The translations under genes were made by a program, and so were the position numbers. From the NCBI GenBank assembly GCA_036845725.1, contig DAIUDK010000092.1, forward strand, positions 1 to 22,285: DNA of 22,285 bases. Reading direction: 5' to 3'. The DNA is from DSWT01 sp036845725 (GTDB lineage Bacteria > Chloroflexota > Anaerolineae > B4-G1 > SLSP01). The notes beneath the pieces are model-generated. The model was not told where the DNA came from, did no database searches, and saw only the letters and a list, made by a program, of their open reading frames with translations. Every line of letters starts with the position of its first letter. Positions within the stretch are counted from its first letter, which is position 1. Shown here one piece after another: positions 7,424 through 15,304 of this stretch.

Positions 7424-8302
7424 TCAGCCCTTGATGCCTGTCGACGCTACACCCTCAACGAAGAAGCGCTGGAAAGTGAGGAAGAGAATCGTCACGGGGA
7501 TCAGCGAAACAAGCGAAGCGGCCATAATCAGGGCATAGTTGGCAGAGTACTGCATAATGAACATACGCAAACCGAGCTGAATTGTCTTGAGGGATTGGGT
7601 GTTTAGATAGATCAGGGGACCCATAAAGTCGTTCCACACGAACACCGCCGTAAAGATAGTCAGCGTCGCGAGAGCGGGCTGCGAAAGGGGCAACATGATC
7701 TGGAAATAGATGCCGTATTCGCTCAAGCCATCGATACGCGCCGCGTCGATAATGTCATTGGGAATACTGATAAAGAATTGGCGCATCAAGAAGACACCAA
7801 ATGCTGAAAAGGCTTGCAACAGGATCAAGGCTGTGTGTTTATCGACCAGGTCGAATTTACGCATCATGATAAACTGCGGCACCATGTAGGACTGCCAGGG
7901 GATTGCAATGCTGGCGATGTAGGCAAGAAAAATGAGGTCTCTGCCCTTGAACTCAAGTTTGGCAAAGGCATAACCAGCGAAACTGCTCGTAAAAAGTTGA
8001 AGCAGCGTGATGATAATCGTCAACTTAGCAGTATTGGCGAAGAAGGTTAGAAAGGGAATCTGCGTCCAAATCTTCACATAGTTATTCCATTGCGGGACCG
8101 TGGGAATCCATTGGATCGGGAAACGGAAGACGTCTTTGTCCAACTTAAGTGAAGCAGAAATCATCCACAGGAAAGGCAGCAGCATCAAAGCTGCCAGCGC
8201 GCACAAAAGAACGTAAACAGCGACCTTTCCCGCCCCAGCCCTGAAACGAAAGGTCAGCATGTCGTTCTCTCCACGCTGTGTCTGTTCTGGTAAACTATGC
8301 AT
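7424..8302 (-). CDS. Carbohydrate ABC transporter permease, MalG type (CUT1)
   Basis: An inner-membrane permease of the CUT1 sugar importer class with about six membrane helices, the first at about 28-50 (ending PFLWMISASLK, typical of MalG homologues). The cytoplasmic EAA-like loop that docks the ATPase reads IDAARIDG followed by PLSQPALATL, at about residues 185-215. The C-terminus ends close after the last helix, as in MalG. Two starts are plausible: the ATG at 8302 (GGAGG nine bases upstream) or the ATG at 8260 (GGAGAG upstream); I keep the longer one. It starts 17 bases after the partner permease. No ATP-binding subunit is encoded nearby, so a shared MsmX/UgpC-like ATPase from elsewhere is expected. 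Confidence 0.93.
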   Translation of the reverse strand: MHSLPEQTQRGENDMLTFRFRAGAGKVAVYVLLCALAALMLLPFLWMISASLKLDKDVFRFPIQWIPTVPQWNNYVKIWTQIPFLTFFANTAKLTIIITLLQLFTSSFAGYAFAKLEFKGRDLIFLAYIASIAIPWQSYMVPQFIMMRKFDLVDKHTALILLQAFSAFGVFLMRQFFISIPNDIIDAARIDGLSEYGIYFQIMLPLSQPALATLTIFTAVFVWNDFMGPLIYLNTQSLKTIQLGLRMFIMQYSANYALIMAASLVSLIPVTILFLTFQRFFVEGVASTGIKG

Positions 8303-8319
8303 TCAGTCTCGCCTCCGCC

Positions 8320-9246
8320 CTACATATAGCTGACCCAACGTTTTTCCAGACGAAATTGCACAATGGTGATAATCAAGACAATGATAAACAGCACCATCGC
8401 TATGGCGCTGGAGTAACCAAATCTGAACTGCCTGAATGCCATGTTATACGTGTGAATCACCAACACGTTGGTGGCCCGCCCCGGACCACCACCAGTCATC
8501 ACCAGGATCAAATCGAAGACTTTGAAAGACGCAATCGTGAGCATGATGCTGACAAAAAAGGTTGCGGGGGTCAGCATGGGCAAGGTGATATACCGTAATT
8601 TCTGCCAGGCGTTCGCGCCGTCGATTTCGGCCGCCTCATAGAGATACGAGGGAATACCCTGCAAAGCCGCAAGGTAAATCACCATGTAGTATCCCATCCC
8701 CTTCCAGATGCTCGCCATGATAACGGTCGGCATGGCCCAATCCACAGACGCGGTCCAGCGGGGCGCACCGTCCACCCCCAGGGCTGTCAGCAATTGGTTC
8801 ACCGGTCCCATCGCTGGATGAAAGAGCATATTCCAGACGACGGCAACTGCCACCAAAGACGCCACATAGGGGAAGAAAAAGGTCGTGCGGAAGAAATCCC
8901 TGCCGCGTAGAGGCTGGTTGAGCAGCAGCGCCAAGCCAAGTGACGCGAGCATCGTCGGTGGCACAGTCCCAATCACATAGTAGAAGGTGTTACCCAGAGC
9001 GATGCGGAACGTCTCGTCACTAATCAACTCCTTGAAATTGTCCAGTCCTGCCCAGGTGACGACGTTTGCCCCATCCCAATGCATGAACGCAAGCACCAGC
9101 GAGAAAGCCATGGGGATCAGCGTGAATGTCGCAAAACCAAGCAAATTGGGAAGAATGAAAGAGTAGGCAACAAGGTTTTGTGTGAGGGTCTTCCGGCGCG
9201 CGCCGGAGGCAGTTTTGTTGAGATGGGTGAATTGCATCGCGTCCAT
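8320..9246 (-). CDS. Carbohydrate ABC transporter permease, MalF type (CUT1)
   Basis: A 308-residue permease with about six membrane helices. The first (about 27-50) follows a basic N-terminus, and the ATPase-contact EAA motif reads YEAAEIDGANAWQK followed by ITLPMLTP, near residues 200-225. The arrangement is that of the UgpA/MalF half of CUT1 importers. It pairs with the MalG-type permease 17 bases downstream and the binding protein upstream. The ATG at 9246 lacks a close ribosome site, and the in-frame ATG three codons later is an alternative. It is separated from the binding-protein gene by 84 bases that contain a strong hairpin, which probably keeps permease expression below that of the binding protein. 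Confidence 0.93.
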   Translation of the reverse strand: MDAMQFTHLNKTASGARRKTLTQNLVAYSFILPNLLGFATFTLIPMAFSLVLAFMHWDGANVVTWAGLDNFKELISDETFRIALGNTFYYVIGTVPPTMLASLGLALLLNQPLRGRDFFRTTFFFPYVASLVAVAVVWNMLFHPAMGPVNQLLTALGVDGAPRWTASVDWAMPTVIMASIWKGMGYYMVIYLAALQGIPSYLYEAAEIDGANAWQKLRYITLPMLTPATFFVSIMLTIASFKVFDLILVMTGGGPGRATNVLVIHTYNMAFRQFRFGYSSAIAMVLFIIVLIITIVQFRLEKRWVSYM

Positions 9247-9273
9247 AATCTGTCAATAATCCCTCGATACTTT

Positions 9274-9308
9274 GTGGGGAAGTCTCACGAGAAACGAGAC
9301 TCCCCCAC
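9274..9308 (-). terminator. Intercistronic hairpin between binding-protein and permease genes
   Basis: A 13-bp stem with one mismatch (9274-9286 with 9296-9308) and a 9-base loop begins 22 bases after the binding-protein stop. On the minus strand it is followed by only AAAGTA, not a T-run. It therefore looks like an RNA-stabilising or partially attenuating element, as seen between malE-type and malF-type genes, rather than a full terminator. Confidence 0.65.
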
Positions 9309-9330
9309 ACTCTGTCCGAAAATGCTTGCG

Positions 9331-10641
9331 CTATTCGGCCAACGCCTCTGCAACGCGCCTTGTCATGGAGGCAATCCCTTCGTCTACCGAAACGGACTGC
9401 GTCATAATCAGCTCGTGTTCCTCGTTCAAAATCTGTTCGACCGCACCCACTTTGGGATGCATCGGCAGTTCCAGCCGGACGGTCACGGTCTGTAACGCCT
9501 CAGTGGCCTCAGCCGGAACCCCCTCGAGGGAAGCGAAAATGTCGAGCACTTCTGCAGTGCGCAGCGCCGGAAGGTTACCAGTCTTCGCCAGGGCTTTAGC
9601 ACCTTCGACCCCGCTATAGAACTTGATGAAGTCCCAAGCGGCATCCTTGTTCTCCGAGTTCGCATTGATGGCCAGAGAAGTCAGCGTACCGGCAGTCGTT
9701 CCAGCCGTAACTCCCTCGGGATGCGGGAACTTCGCCACGCCCCAGTTGAAATCTGCCTCGCCGGCGTTCTTCGCCGCAATCATCGTGCCGATGAACCAGG
9801 ATCCCATGGGGAGCATGGCAATCTGCTCGTTCTTGAAGACGCCCGAATAGTGAATGCTGCCGGCCTTCAATGAACCATAGTCCATGATGATGCCGTCCTT
9901 CTGCATCCCCACGATCATGTCGTAGATCGGCTTCATGAAGCTGTAGTCGGTGGCGATCACCGTATTCTTGCCATCCTGCACCGTAGCCAACTGTACAGTC
10001 GAGCGCCAGGTGTGATGATGAGCACCGTAGACCTTATCGGCACCGGTACCACTGGTCAATTTGCGGGCCAAGTCTTCATACTCGGCCCACGTCATATCGT
10101 TGTCCGGATAAGCGATACCGGCTTTGTCAAAGATATCCTTATTGTAGTAGAGGATCCAAATATCGCTACGGAACGGGAGCGCGTAGATCGAGCCTTCATA
10201 CGTCAACTCTTCGGCCGCACCGCTGTAGGCGCTCAGATCAAGCCCATCAGTCTCGATGTAGCTGTTCAAGGGGATAATCTGATTCCGGGTTAACATCGCA
10301 GAATAACCAGGGATGTCCTTGACCGTGATGATGTCCGACTCATCGCCGCCGGAGAGCATAATGTTGACCTTGTCCTGATACTCCGCCGAAGAAACATCGA
10401 TCAATTCGATCGTGACATTGGGATTCTTGGCGACATAAGCATCAATGACAGCCTGCCAATATGGAGTCGTGCTGATGTCCCATGCCACCATCTTGAGGGT
10501 GACAGGTGCATCCGTCGGCGCCTCGACAGGCGCTCCGCCGACCGGTGCCGCCGGCTGCGTCGTGGGGGCCGGCGTTCCACATGCCGTCAGAACCAACGAA
10601 AACAAAACAAAGATGGTTAGAAAAGTATAGAGCCGTTTCAT
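9331..10641 (-). CDS. Sugar ABC transporter substrate-binding lipoprotein (CUT1)
   Basis: This 436-residue extracellular solute-binding protein begins with a lipoprotein signal peptide: MKR, a hydrophobic core to residue 18, and the lipobox LTAC with C21 as the lipidated residue. A Thr/Ala/Pro-rich linker follows (about 22-45). The mature part has features of family 1 binding proteins (UgpB/MalE-like), including the YYNKDIFDKAGI segment and the typical MLPMGSWF element. It captures a sugar or oligosaccharide at the cell surface for the two permeases downstream. A consensus ribosome site (AGGAGG, six bases away) implies strong translation. It is first in the operon, transcribed from a near-consensus promoter about 190 bases upstream and facing a LacI regulator gene. 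The substrate cannot be read from the sequence; context suggests a uronate-containing sugar. Confidence 0.95.
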   Translation of the reverse strand: MKRLYTFLTIFVLFSLVLTACGTPAPTTQPAAPVGGAPVEAPTDAPVTLKMVAWDISTTPYWQAVIDAYVAKNPNVTIELIDVSSAEYQDKVNIMLSGGDESDIITVKDIPGYSAMLTRNQIIPLNSYIETDGLDLSAYSGAAEELTYEGSIYALPFRSDIWILYYNKDIFDKAGIAYPDNDMTWAEYEDLARKLTSGTGADKVYGAHHHTWRSTVQLATVQDGKNTVIATDYSFMKPIYDMIVGMQKDGIIMDYGSLKAGSIHYSGVFKNEQIAMLPMGSWFIGTMIAAKNAGEADFNWGVAKFPHPEGVTAGTTAGTLTSLAINANSENKDAAWDFIKFYSGVEGAKALAKTGNLPALRTAEVLDIFASLEGVPAEATEALQTVTVRLELPMHPKVGAVEQILNEEHELIMTQSVSVDEGIASMTRRVAEALAE

Positions 10642-10837
10642 GCATTTCCTCCTAAATTTAAACTAAGTAGATGACACTCACTCGAGGGGGATAACCTCCA
10701 CACAAGTTAAAATCCTGACACCTCCTGTAATGCACAACGATCTGGTTTCGAGCTTTCATAGACAGGCAAATGTATATCTCTTGTTGGATATGATGATTGA
10801 GACAAAGTATGAAAATTACATGTCAAAAGATGTATGA
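10642..10837. other. Long leader of the sugar-uptake operon with candidate operator
   Basis: The start point predicted from the promoter at 10838-10866 leaves about 190 untranslated bases before the binding-protein ATG. An interrupted dyad, TACAT (10817-10821) with ATGTA (10830-10834), sits at about +1 and could be a LacI-family site. The heptamer GTATGAA also occurs at 10807-10813 and 10832-10838, exactly 25 bases apart. The dyad lacks the central CG usual for this family, so the assignment is weak. A second AGGAGG-like motif (minus strand, 10726-10721) lies in the leader without a suitably placed ATG. No gene is evident here. Confidence 0.35.
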
Positions 10838-10866
10838 AGTATATATGTTTTCTCATTTTTTGTCAA
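10838..10866 (-). promoter_or_regulatory. Sigma-70-type promoter of the sugar-uptake operon
   Basis: On the minus strand TTGACA (10866-10861) and TATACT (10843-10838) are separated by exactly 17 bases, 11 of 12 hexamer positions matching consensus. It points at the binding-protein gene. The strength suggests that control is by repression, fitting the divergent LacI-family gene. Confidence 0.8.
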
Positions 10867-10873
10867 TCCTTTC

Positions 10874-10902
10874 TTGATTTTTCAGCAATCTTACAGTATA
10901 CT
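10874..10902 (+). promoter_or_regulatory. Sigma-70-type promoter of the LacI-family gene
   Basis: TTGATT (10874-10879) and TATACT (10897-10902) are separated by 17 bases and point to the regulator ATG at 10974. Its -35 element is only 7 bases from the -35 of the divergent operon promoter. One bound repressor or one polymerase could therefore affect both directions. Confidence 0.7.
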
Positions 10903-10973
10903 TGTTTCAGTCACCACTTTATTTCACATCAGGACTATAGAGGAATCGTCTGCCTTTTTAAGGAGAATTTGAG

Positions 10974-12002
10974 ATGAAAAGGAAAAAGCGCCCGACGCTC
11001 GCCGATGTTGCTCGTCATGCCGAAGTTTCCAGCGCTACCGTCTCACGTGCGCTCCGTGAGACAGGCCCCGTAAGTCAGGATCTACGCCAGCGCATCGAAG
11101 CATCGATGATAGCGGTGGGCTACACCCCGCGAGGACAATCTCGCAACCATCCAGACAAAGGCACGTTGGCGCTGATCGTAGGTGACCTGCTCAATCCGTA
11201 TTTTTTGGAGATCGCGCAAGGAGTTCAGGATGAAGCAGATAGCCGCGAAGTGATCCTGACGTTGTATCACCTGACCGACCATCCGCAACGACAACAACAA
11301 CTGTTGCAAAAATTGAGCAAGCCGCCGGTTGATGGTATCATCCTGGCGGGCTTGACACCATTTACCGAGTTATTGACATGGCAGAAGCATCACAAAACCC
11401 CCGTCGTGATCCTCAACCGGCGGGTGTCCCAACCTGGAGTACACTGCATTGTCGTGGACTTCGAAAGTGCCATGATTCGCGCCACACAACACTTGCTGGC
11501 GCTCGGACATACCCGCATCGGGCACCTGGCATCGCCCAGCACAGGCGAAATCGCTGTGACCCGCCAGCGTGGCATCCAGACCGCCCTGACAGAAGCAGGA
11601 CTGGCGTTGCGCCCGGAATGGTGCCCGATTGTGCCACCTGGTCGAGAAGTCGGCGGGGGGTTTCAAGCTATGCGAGTGCTGTTGGATTTGCCCGAACACG
11701 AACGTCCCACGGCCGTCATCGCATTCAATGACATCATAGCCGTGGGTGCTTTACATGCCATACACAGTCATGGCCTGCACGTGCCACAAGATATCTCGAT
11801 CATTGGCGTAGACGACATCGCCCTGGCCGCCCACGCCTACCCACCCCTCACCACCATCAGCCAGCCAAAATATCACATGGGCAAACTGGCCGTCCAAACA
11901 CTGCGCCGGATGAGCGAAAACCAAAGCGGCATGAGCAGCAACTGCACGTTTTTAGAAATCCCTTTGATCGTCCGCGAGTCCACCGCGCCGCCGCCGATGT
12001 AA
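10974..12002 (+). CDS. LacI-family transcriptional regulator
   Basis: A 342-residue repressor with the LacI N-terminal helix-turn-helix at residues 8-27 (TLADVARHAEVSSATVSRAL), a hinge region ending near residue 60, and a periplasmic-binding-protein-like effector domain. The latter includes ALIVGDLLNPYF, the hallmark FNDIIAVGAL, and ISIIGVDDI near the C-terminal third. Such proteins bind an imported sugar or a breakdown product and leave their operator. AAGGAG lies seven bases before the ATG. It is divergent from the sugar-uptake operon, the natural target, and may also control itself and perhaps the GH4 gene. The effector is not deducible from sequence. Its 3' end converges on the HAD gene with 39 bases between the stops and no clear terminator. 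Confidence 0.96.
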   Translation: MKRKKRPTLADVARHAEVSSATVSRALRETGPVSQDLRQRIEASMIAVGYTPRGQSRNHPDKGTLALIVGDLLNPYFLEIAQGVQDEADSREVILTLYHLTDHPQRQQQLLQKLSKPPVDGIILAGLTPFTELLTWQKHHKTPVVILNRRVSQPGVHCIVVDFESAMIRATQHLLALGHTRIGHLASPSTGEIAVTRQRGIQTALTEAGLALRPEWCPIVPPGREVGGGFQAMRVLLDLPEHERPTAVIAFNDIIAVGALHAIHSHGLHVPQDISIIGVDDIALAAHAYPPLTTISQPKYHMGKLAVQTLRRMSENQSGMSSNCTFLEIPLIVRESTAPPPM

Positions 12003-12041
12003 TTACGCCAACCCCGACCAGATTCATATTCGCGTAAGCCG

Positions 12042-12743
12042 TCAGGCCGGAGGTATAGAGCACGCCAACAATGTCGCACACGAATACCGCGCCTGCGCAT
12101 GCTGACGTCGCACGAGGATGGCGGGCAAACCCACAGCTTCCGCACCCTGCACGTCGGCAGTGAAGCTATCGCCGATCATCCACACGGTTCCCACATCGGG
12201 CAACGTCTCTAACGCGATTTGAAAGGCGCGCGGATGTGGCTTTTCATAACCAGTTTCCGCCGAATTGAAGACATAGGCAATGCGTGAGGCCAGGTCCAGA
12301 TGCCGTACAATATCGCCCAACTCCGGCACGTGATTGGAGAGGATTACGTGCGTCCAACCACGTGCAGACAAGGCATCCAGCACTGGTAGCACGTCATCGA
12401 ACAGTCGCCAGAGATCGAGATTTAGGTACACGGCGCGGAATCGGCGCGCCACGGTTCGCGCACGCGCCTCATCCAGTCCGGCAGCCTGGCACGCCTGCTC
12501 CAAAACCGGGTAGAGCGCCTCCCACCACGCCTCGGCAGACGTCAGATGAGGGTGAGGTCGATCCGGCTCATGCCAGGGGAATCCAGTTTGTATGGAAGGC
12601 CGGAGTTGTTCGAGTGTGACCGGATAATCCGGCAACACCAGGCCAATCGTCTCCAACAGCGAAGCTGTCCACGCTCCACCGTCACGGTAGCCCAATGTCC
12701 CGTCGAAGTCCCAAATCAAGTAGCGCTTCGTTTTCCTCGTCAA
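12042..12743 (-). CDS. HAD-superfamily hydrolase
   Basis: All four HAD motifs are present in this 233-residue protein: D12-F-D14-G-T (nucleophile and acid/base), S136-N137, K168 in YEKPHP, and G181-D182-S with D187. An intact phosphatase of the YjjG/phosphoglycolate phosphatase-like subgroup is likely. The cap is a helical insert between motifs I and II (about 18-115). The start is a TTG one base after the TAA stop of the upstream receiver-like gene, so translation is probably coupled; no ATG is available before motif I. The last 20 residues (after LVRRQHAQ) contain Cys and Pro unlike the usual C-terminal helix, and a neighbouring frame stays open. A late frameshift in the extreme C-terminus is possible but not needed for activity. 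The substrate is unknown. Confidence 0.9.
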   Translation of the reverse strand: MTRKTKRYLIWDFDGTLGYRDGGAWTASLLETIGLVLPDYPVTLEQLRPSIQTGFPWHEPDRPHPHLTSAEAWWEALYPVLEQACQAAGLDEARARTVARRFRAVYLNLDLWRLFDDVLPVLDALSARGWTHVILSNHVPELGDIVRHLDLASRIAYVFNSAETGYEKPHPRAFQIALETLPDVGTVWMIGDSFTADVQGAEAVGLPAILVRRQHAQARYSCATLLACSIPPA

Positions 12744-12744
12744 G

Positions 12745-13101
12745 TTATTCCGATGCGGGAAGTTGCTTGCGAATGATGTCTACCAAATCATTGGTGGAGT
12801 GGGAAGTGTGCTGCTCGCAGGCCAGTGTCACCACTTCGCTATGCTGCGCGTCCAGGCAAATGAACGGGATGCCCGGTTGCTTTTGCAATAGCGGAACGAT
12901 CAACTTGGAAAGCTCAATAACGGGGGTGTCGAGATCGAAAATAACCAGGTCGGGGGCGATCGTCTTCAGATGTTGTCCAACATTGGCAATCGTCGTATCA
13001 ACTCGGATCACGTCCAATCCGTTTTTCTCCGTCAGACTGGCCTCTACACCATCGATCAACAGTGTGTCACCATAGAGAACCACGAGTCGTTTCTCGTCCA
13101 T
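12745..13101 (-). CDS. Degenerate response-regulator receiver-like protein
   Basis: This single-domain protein of 118 residues has the alternating beta-alpha pattern of a CheY-like receiver. The third strand, DLVIFDLD, offers D56 as a phosphoacceptor candidate. The paired acidic residues expected after strand 1 are reduced to D12 in LYGDT, and no conserved Lys is found where strand 5 should end (the region reads EQHTSHSTND). It therefore looks like a pseudo-receiver that may not be phosphorylated in the usual way. I start at the ATG at 13101 because AAGGAG lies six bases before it; an in-frame ATG 14 codons earlier lacks such a site. It is followed by the coupled HAD gene, and no output domain is fused. 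Its partner is unknown. Confidence 0.75.
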   Translation of the reverse strand: MDEKRLVVLYGDTLLIDGVEASLTEKNGLDVIRVDTTIANVGQHLKTIAPDLVIFDLDTPVIELSKLIVPLLQKQPGIPFICLDAQHSEVVTLACEQHTSHSTNDLVDIIRKQLPASE

Positions 13102-13200
13102 AAGCAGCTCCTTTGATAACCTGATAGGTTTGACGGACGACATGCAAGACTTCTTTCACCACCATAAATCACGACACAGCAGGAGATAAAAGATAAGGTT

Positions 13201-13229
13201 ATTATACAGAGGTTGTAAAAATAATGCAA
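13201..13229 (-). promoter_or_regulatory. Sigma-70-type promoter of the receiver-like/HAD gene pair
   Basis: On the minus strand TTGCAT (13229-13224) and a consensus TATAAT (13206-13201) are 17 bases apart, in the gap after the glycosyltransferase stop. The predicted start point is about 95 bases before the ATG at 13101. This makes the two-gene unit independent of the glycosyltransferase operon. Confidence 0.65.
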
Positions 13230-13261
13230 ATTGCGTTTCGCGCTACACCAAGGATTACTGA

Positions 13262-15262
13262 TCACCAATCATACACCACAGCTAAAACGTGCCCGTCCGA
13301 CGATGTGACCTGAGCCGTTATCCCGCCGGGATAGGCCGTCTGTACGGCCGCCAGTTCGCTAAACCGTTCTTCAACGAATACAAATCGCGCCGGACGGTTG
13401 ACCATCCCCGGCATCTCACCAGGCGACACGTCCACGCCGGGTTGGTCGCGCAGTAGAAAGGCTATACTGCCAAAATCCCAATACAACGCAGGGGGGCCGA
13501 AGAAGTAGACGGTCGGCTGACCGCATGATTCTGATGTGGTCGCGCACGCTAGATGGGGATATCGCAGGGCAAAGTGCGCAAAGGCGGTGGCGACCTCCGC
13601 CGTGGGGTTACCATAGGTCCGGCGCGGCGTGTAAATGCCGAAATAAAAGCCCAGGTTGAACAGCGCCATCGTGACCAGGAGCGCCCACAAGAGTACCCGC
13701 ACACCGTCAGACCACGTCAGCGCGCCGGGCGAGGCGTTTGGTGGCAACGCGGTCGTCCATCGCCGCGTCACCAGTTGCCAGAGCGCTTCCACCCCGAACG
13801 CAGCCAGAAGCGCCACCGCCGGAATCAACAACAAACCCCGCTGGCTGCTTGGCGGGTTTTCGGTCAAGCCCCAGGCCATCACCAGCGTAGACACATACCA
13901 CAACAACGTCACCACGCGGGAAGGCCAACGCACGCGCACCAGCGCCGCTACTATCCCCACGATCATGAACGCCCCGGTGATAAAGTCCACCAGCGGCAGT
14001 TGTGGAAAATACCAGAAAGTCGGATCGAACGTGAAATGGAAGGCCGTTGCCGACTTCCATAATTGTTGCAGCAGCAGCGCAAACGCCGACTTGCCGGTAA
14101 TCACGACTTCCCGTTCCAACCATCCAGAAGCGAAAATGCTCACGGCGTTGTATCGCTCTGTCAAGGCCGAGGGGTGTATGGTGTACCAGCCAAGCAACGG
14201 CAACACAACGACCAGCCAACCGCCCGCGAACAGCGCCAGCCCCTGCCAATGCCGGACCAAAAAACGCGGTTCGACCAGCATGCGCCACACAATAATCAGG
14301 CCAAGCAACATCGTTACCCAGCGCGCGCCAAAATAGCCGTACCACCCCATCCCCGCCACCAGACCAGCAAGGCCCCAAACGCAGGAGGTGAGCGTGTGCG
14401 GAGCTTCATCGGTGGTAACGCGGCGGCCTGGCTGTATCGCCAGCCACATCAACCAAAGTGCCAATGTCCCGATGAGCGGATCGAAGATTTGATTGGAAGC
14501 CAGACGGCTATAGTGGATATGATAGTGCGAAAAAGCGAGCAGCAGCGCCGCGAACCAACCAATACGCCGCCCGCCGAGCGTTCGGGCCAACAAAAAAGTC
14601 GTCAACACGGTGAGCGTCCCCGCCAGCACCGAAGGCATCCGCCCTCCCGCGATGGTGGCACCGAAAATCCGCATACCCACGCCATACACCAGAAACGACA
14701 TCGTAGGGACCGAATACCAGCCGGTGGCAAAGGGATTTCCGAGCGGGCGTTCGATCAACCGCAAGCCATCCAACAACTGAGTCCCCTCGTCACCGCCGAG
14801 ATTAGCGGGAATTCGCCCCAGGGCCACAACCCGCACCAAAAACGCGGCAAGCAGCAATGCCATCAATCCATATCGCTCCAGCACGGGAAAACCGGCGCCA
14901 GCAACACGCGTGCGGGGCAATAGGGGAATAAGCAAGGTCACAGCAAAGTAAATGACAGCGAGGAGCCACCAGAGGAAAAGCGTGGCAAAGTCGTGAGGGA
15001 CAGACTCCCGGCGCGCCGCCAACGCAATCGCTGCCGCCACGAGGAGCGCAAGCACTCTGACCCACCCAGCGACAGTGCGCGGTACAAGCTGTTCTGGATG
15101 GATCCAGAGGCTTTTTTCGGGTGCAATGGCCCGCGCTAACCGCCACACCAGCGCCACAGCAGCAAGCCCCAACAACAAAAAGGCGTCCCACACGTAACGG
15201 TGGGACGCCAAAAAGTATGTCGCAGCCAGAAGCAGAACAAACGCCAGCGCGTCAAATCCCAT
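13262..15262 (-). CDS. GT39/PMT-like membrane glycosyltransferase
   Basis: A 666-residue integral membrane protein with a dozen or so hydrophobic helices. It has the hallmark acidic pair D158-E159 in the first large extracytoplasmic loop (NLGGDEGTQLLDGL) and the following SHYHIHYSRLASN-type element found in GT-C enzymes of the PMT/ArnT group. These transfer a sugar from a polyprenyl-phosphate donor to protein or lipid on the outer face of the membrane. A short C-terminal extracytoplasmic domain follows the last helix (about 560-666). The ATG at 15262 has only a weak ribosome site. It lies 42 bases downstream of the receiver-Roadblock gene and is probably cotranscribed with it. Donor and acceptor cannot be told from the sequence. 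Confidence 0.85.
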   Translation of the reverse strand: MGFDALAFVLLLAATYFLASHRYVWDAFLLLGLAAVALVWRLARAIAPEKSLWIHPEQLVPRTVAGWVRVLALLVAAAIALAARRESVPHDFATLFLWWLLAVIYFAVTLLIPLLPRTRVAGAGFPVLERYGLMALLLAAFLVRVVALGRIPANLGGDEGTQLLDGLRLIERPLGNPFATGWYSVPTMSFLVYGVGMRIFGATIAGGRMPSVLAGTLTVLTTFLLARTLGGRRIGWFAALLLAFSHYHIHYSRLASNQIFDPLIGTLALWLMWLAIQPGRRVTTDEAPHTLTSCVWGLAGLVAGMGWYGYFGARWVTMLLGLIIVWRMLVEPRFLVRHWQGLALFAGGWLVVVLPLLGWYTIHPSALTERYNAVSIFASGWLEREVVITGKSAFALLLQQLWKSATAFHFTFDPTFWYFPQLPLVDFITGAFMIVGIVAALVRVRWPSRVVTLLWYVSTLVMAWGLTENPPSSQRGLLLIPAVALLAAFGVEALWQLVTRRWTTALPPNASPGALTWSDGVRVLLWALLVTMALFNLGFYFGIYTPRRTYGNPTAEVATAFAHFALRYPHLACATTSESCGQPTVYFFGPPALYWDFGSIAFLLRDQPGVDVSPGEMPGMVNRPARFVFVEERFSELAAVQTAYPGGITAQVTSSDGHVLAVVYDW

Positions 15263-15304
15263 AGCTTTTATCTGCCCAGATCAACGGGAAAGACATCCCA
15301 AACG

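Noticed and set aside
10642..10710. Short GTG-initiated frame in the leader ending at a TGA overlapping the binding-protein ATG
   Set aside because: About 21 codons, with its ribosome-like motif too far from the GTG; could be chance.
12003..12081. Frameshift at the end of the HAD gene
   Set aside because: A neighbouring frame is open and the last 20 residues look atypical, but all four catalytic motifs precede the point and no direct evidence of a shift exists.
14063..14923. Long plus-strand open frame opposite the GT39-like gene
   Set aside because: Rich in Gln, Arg, Pro and His with no domain pattern, no ribosome site, and fully antisense to a clear membrane protein; an artefact of GC-biased codons.
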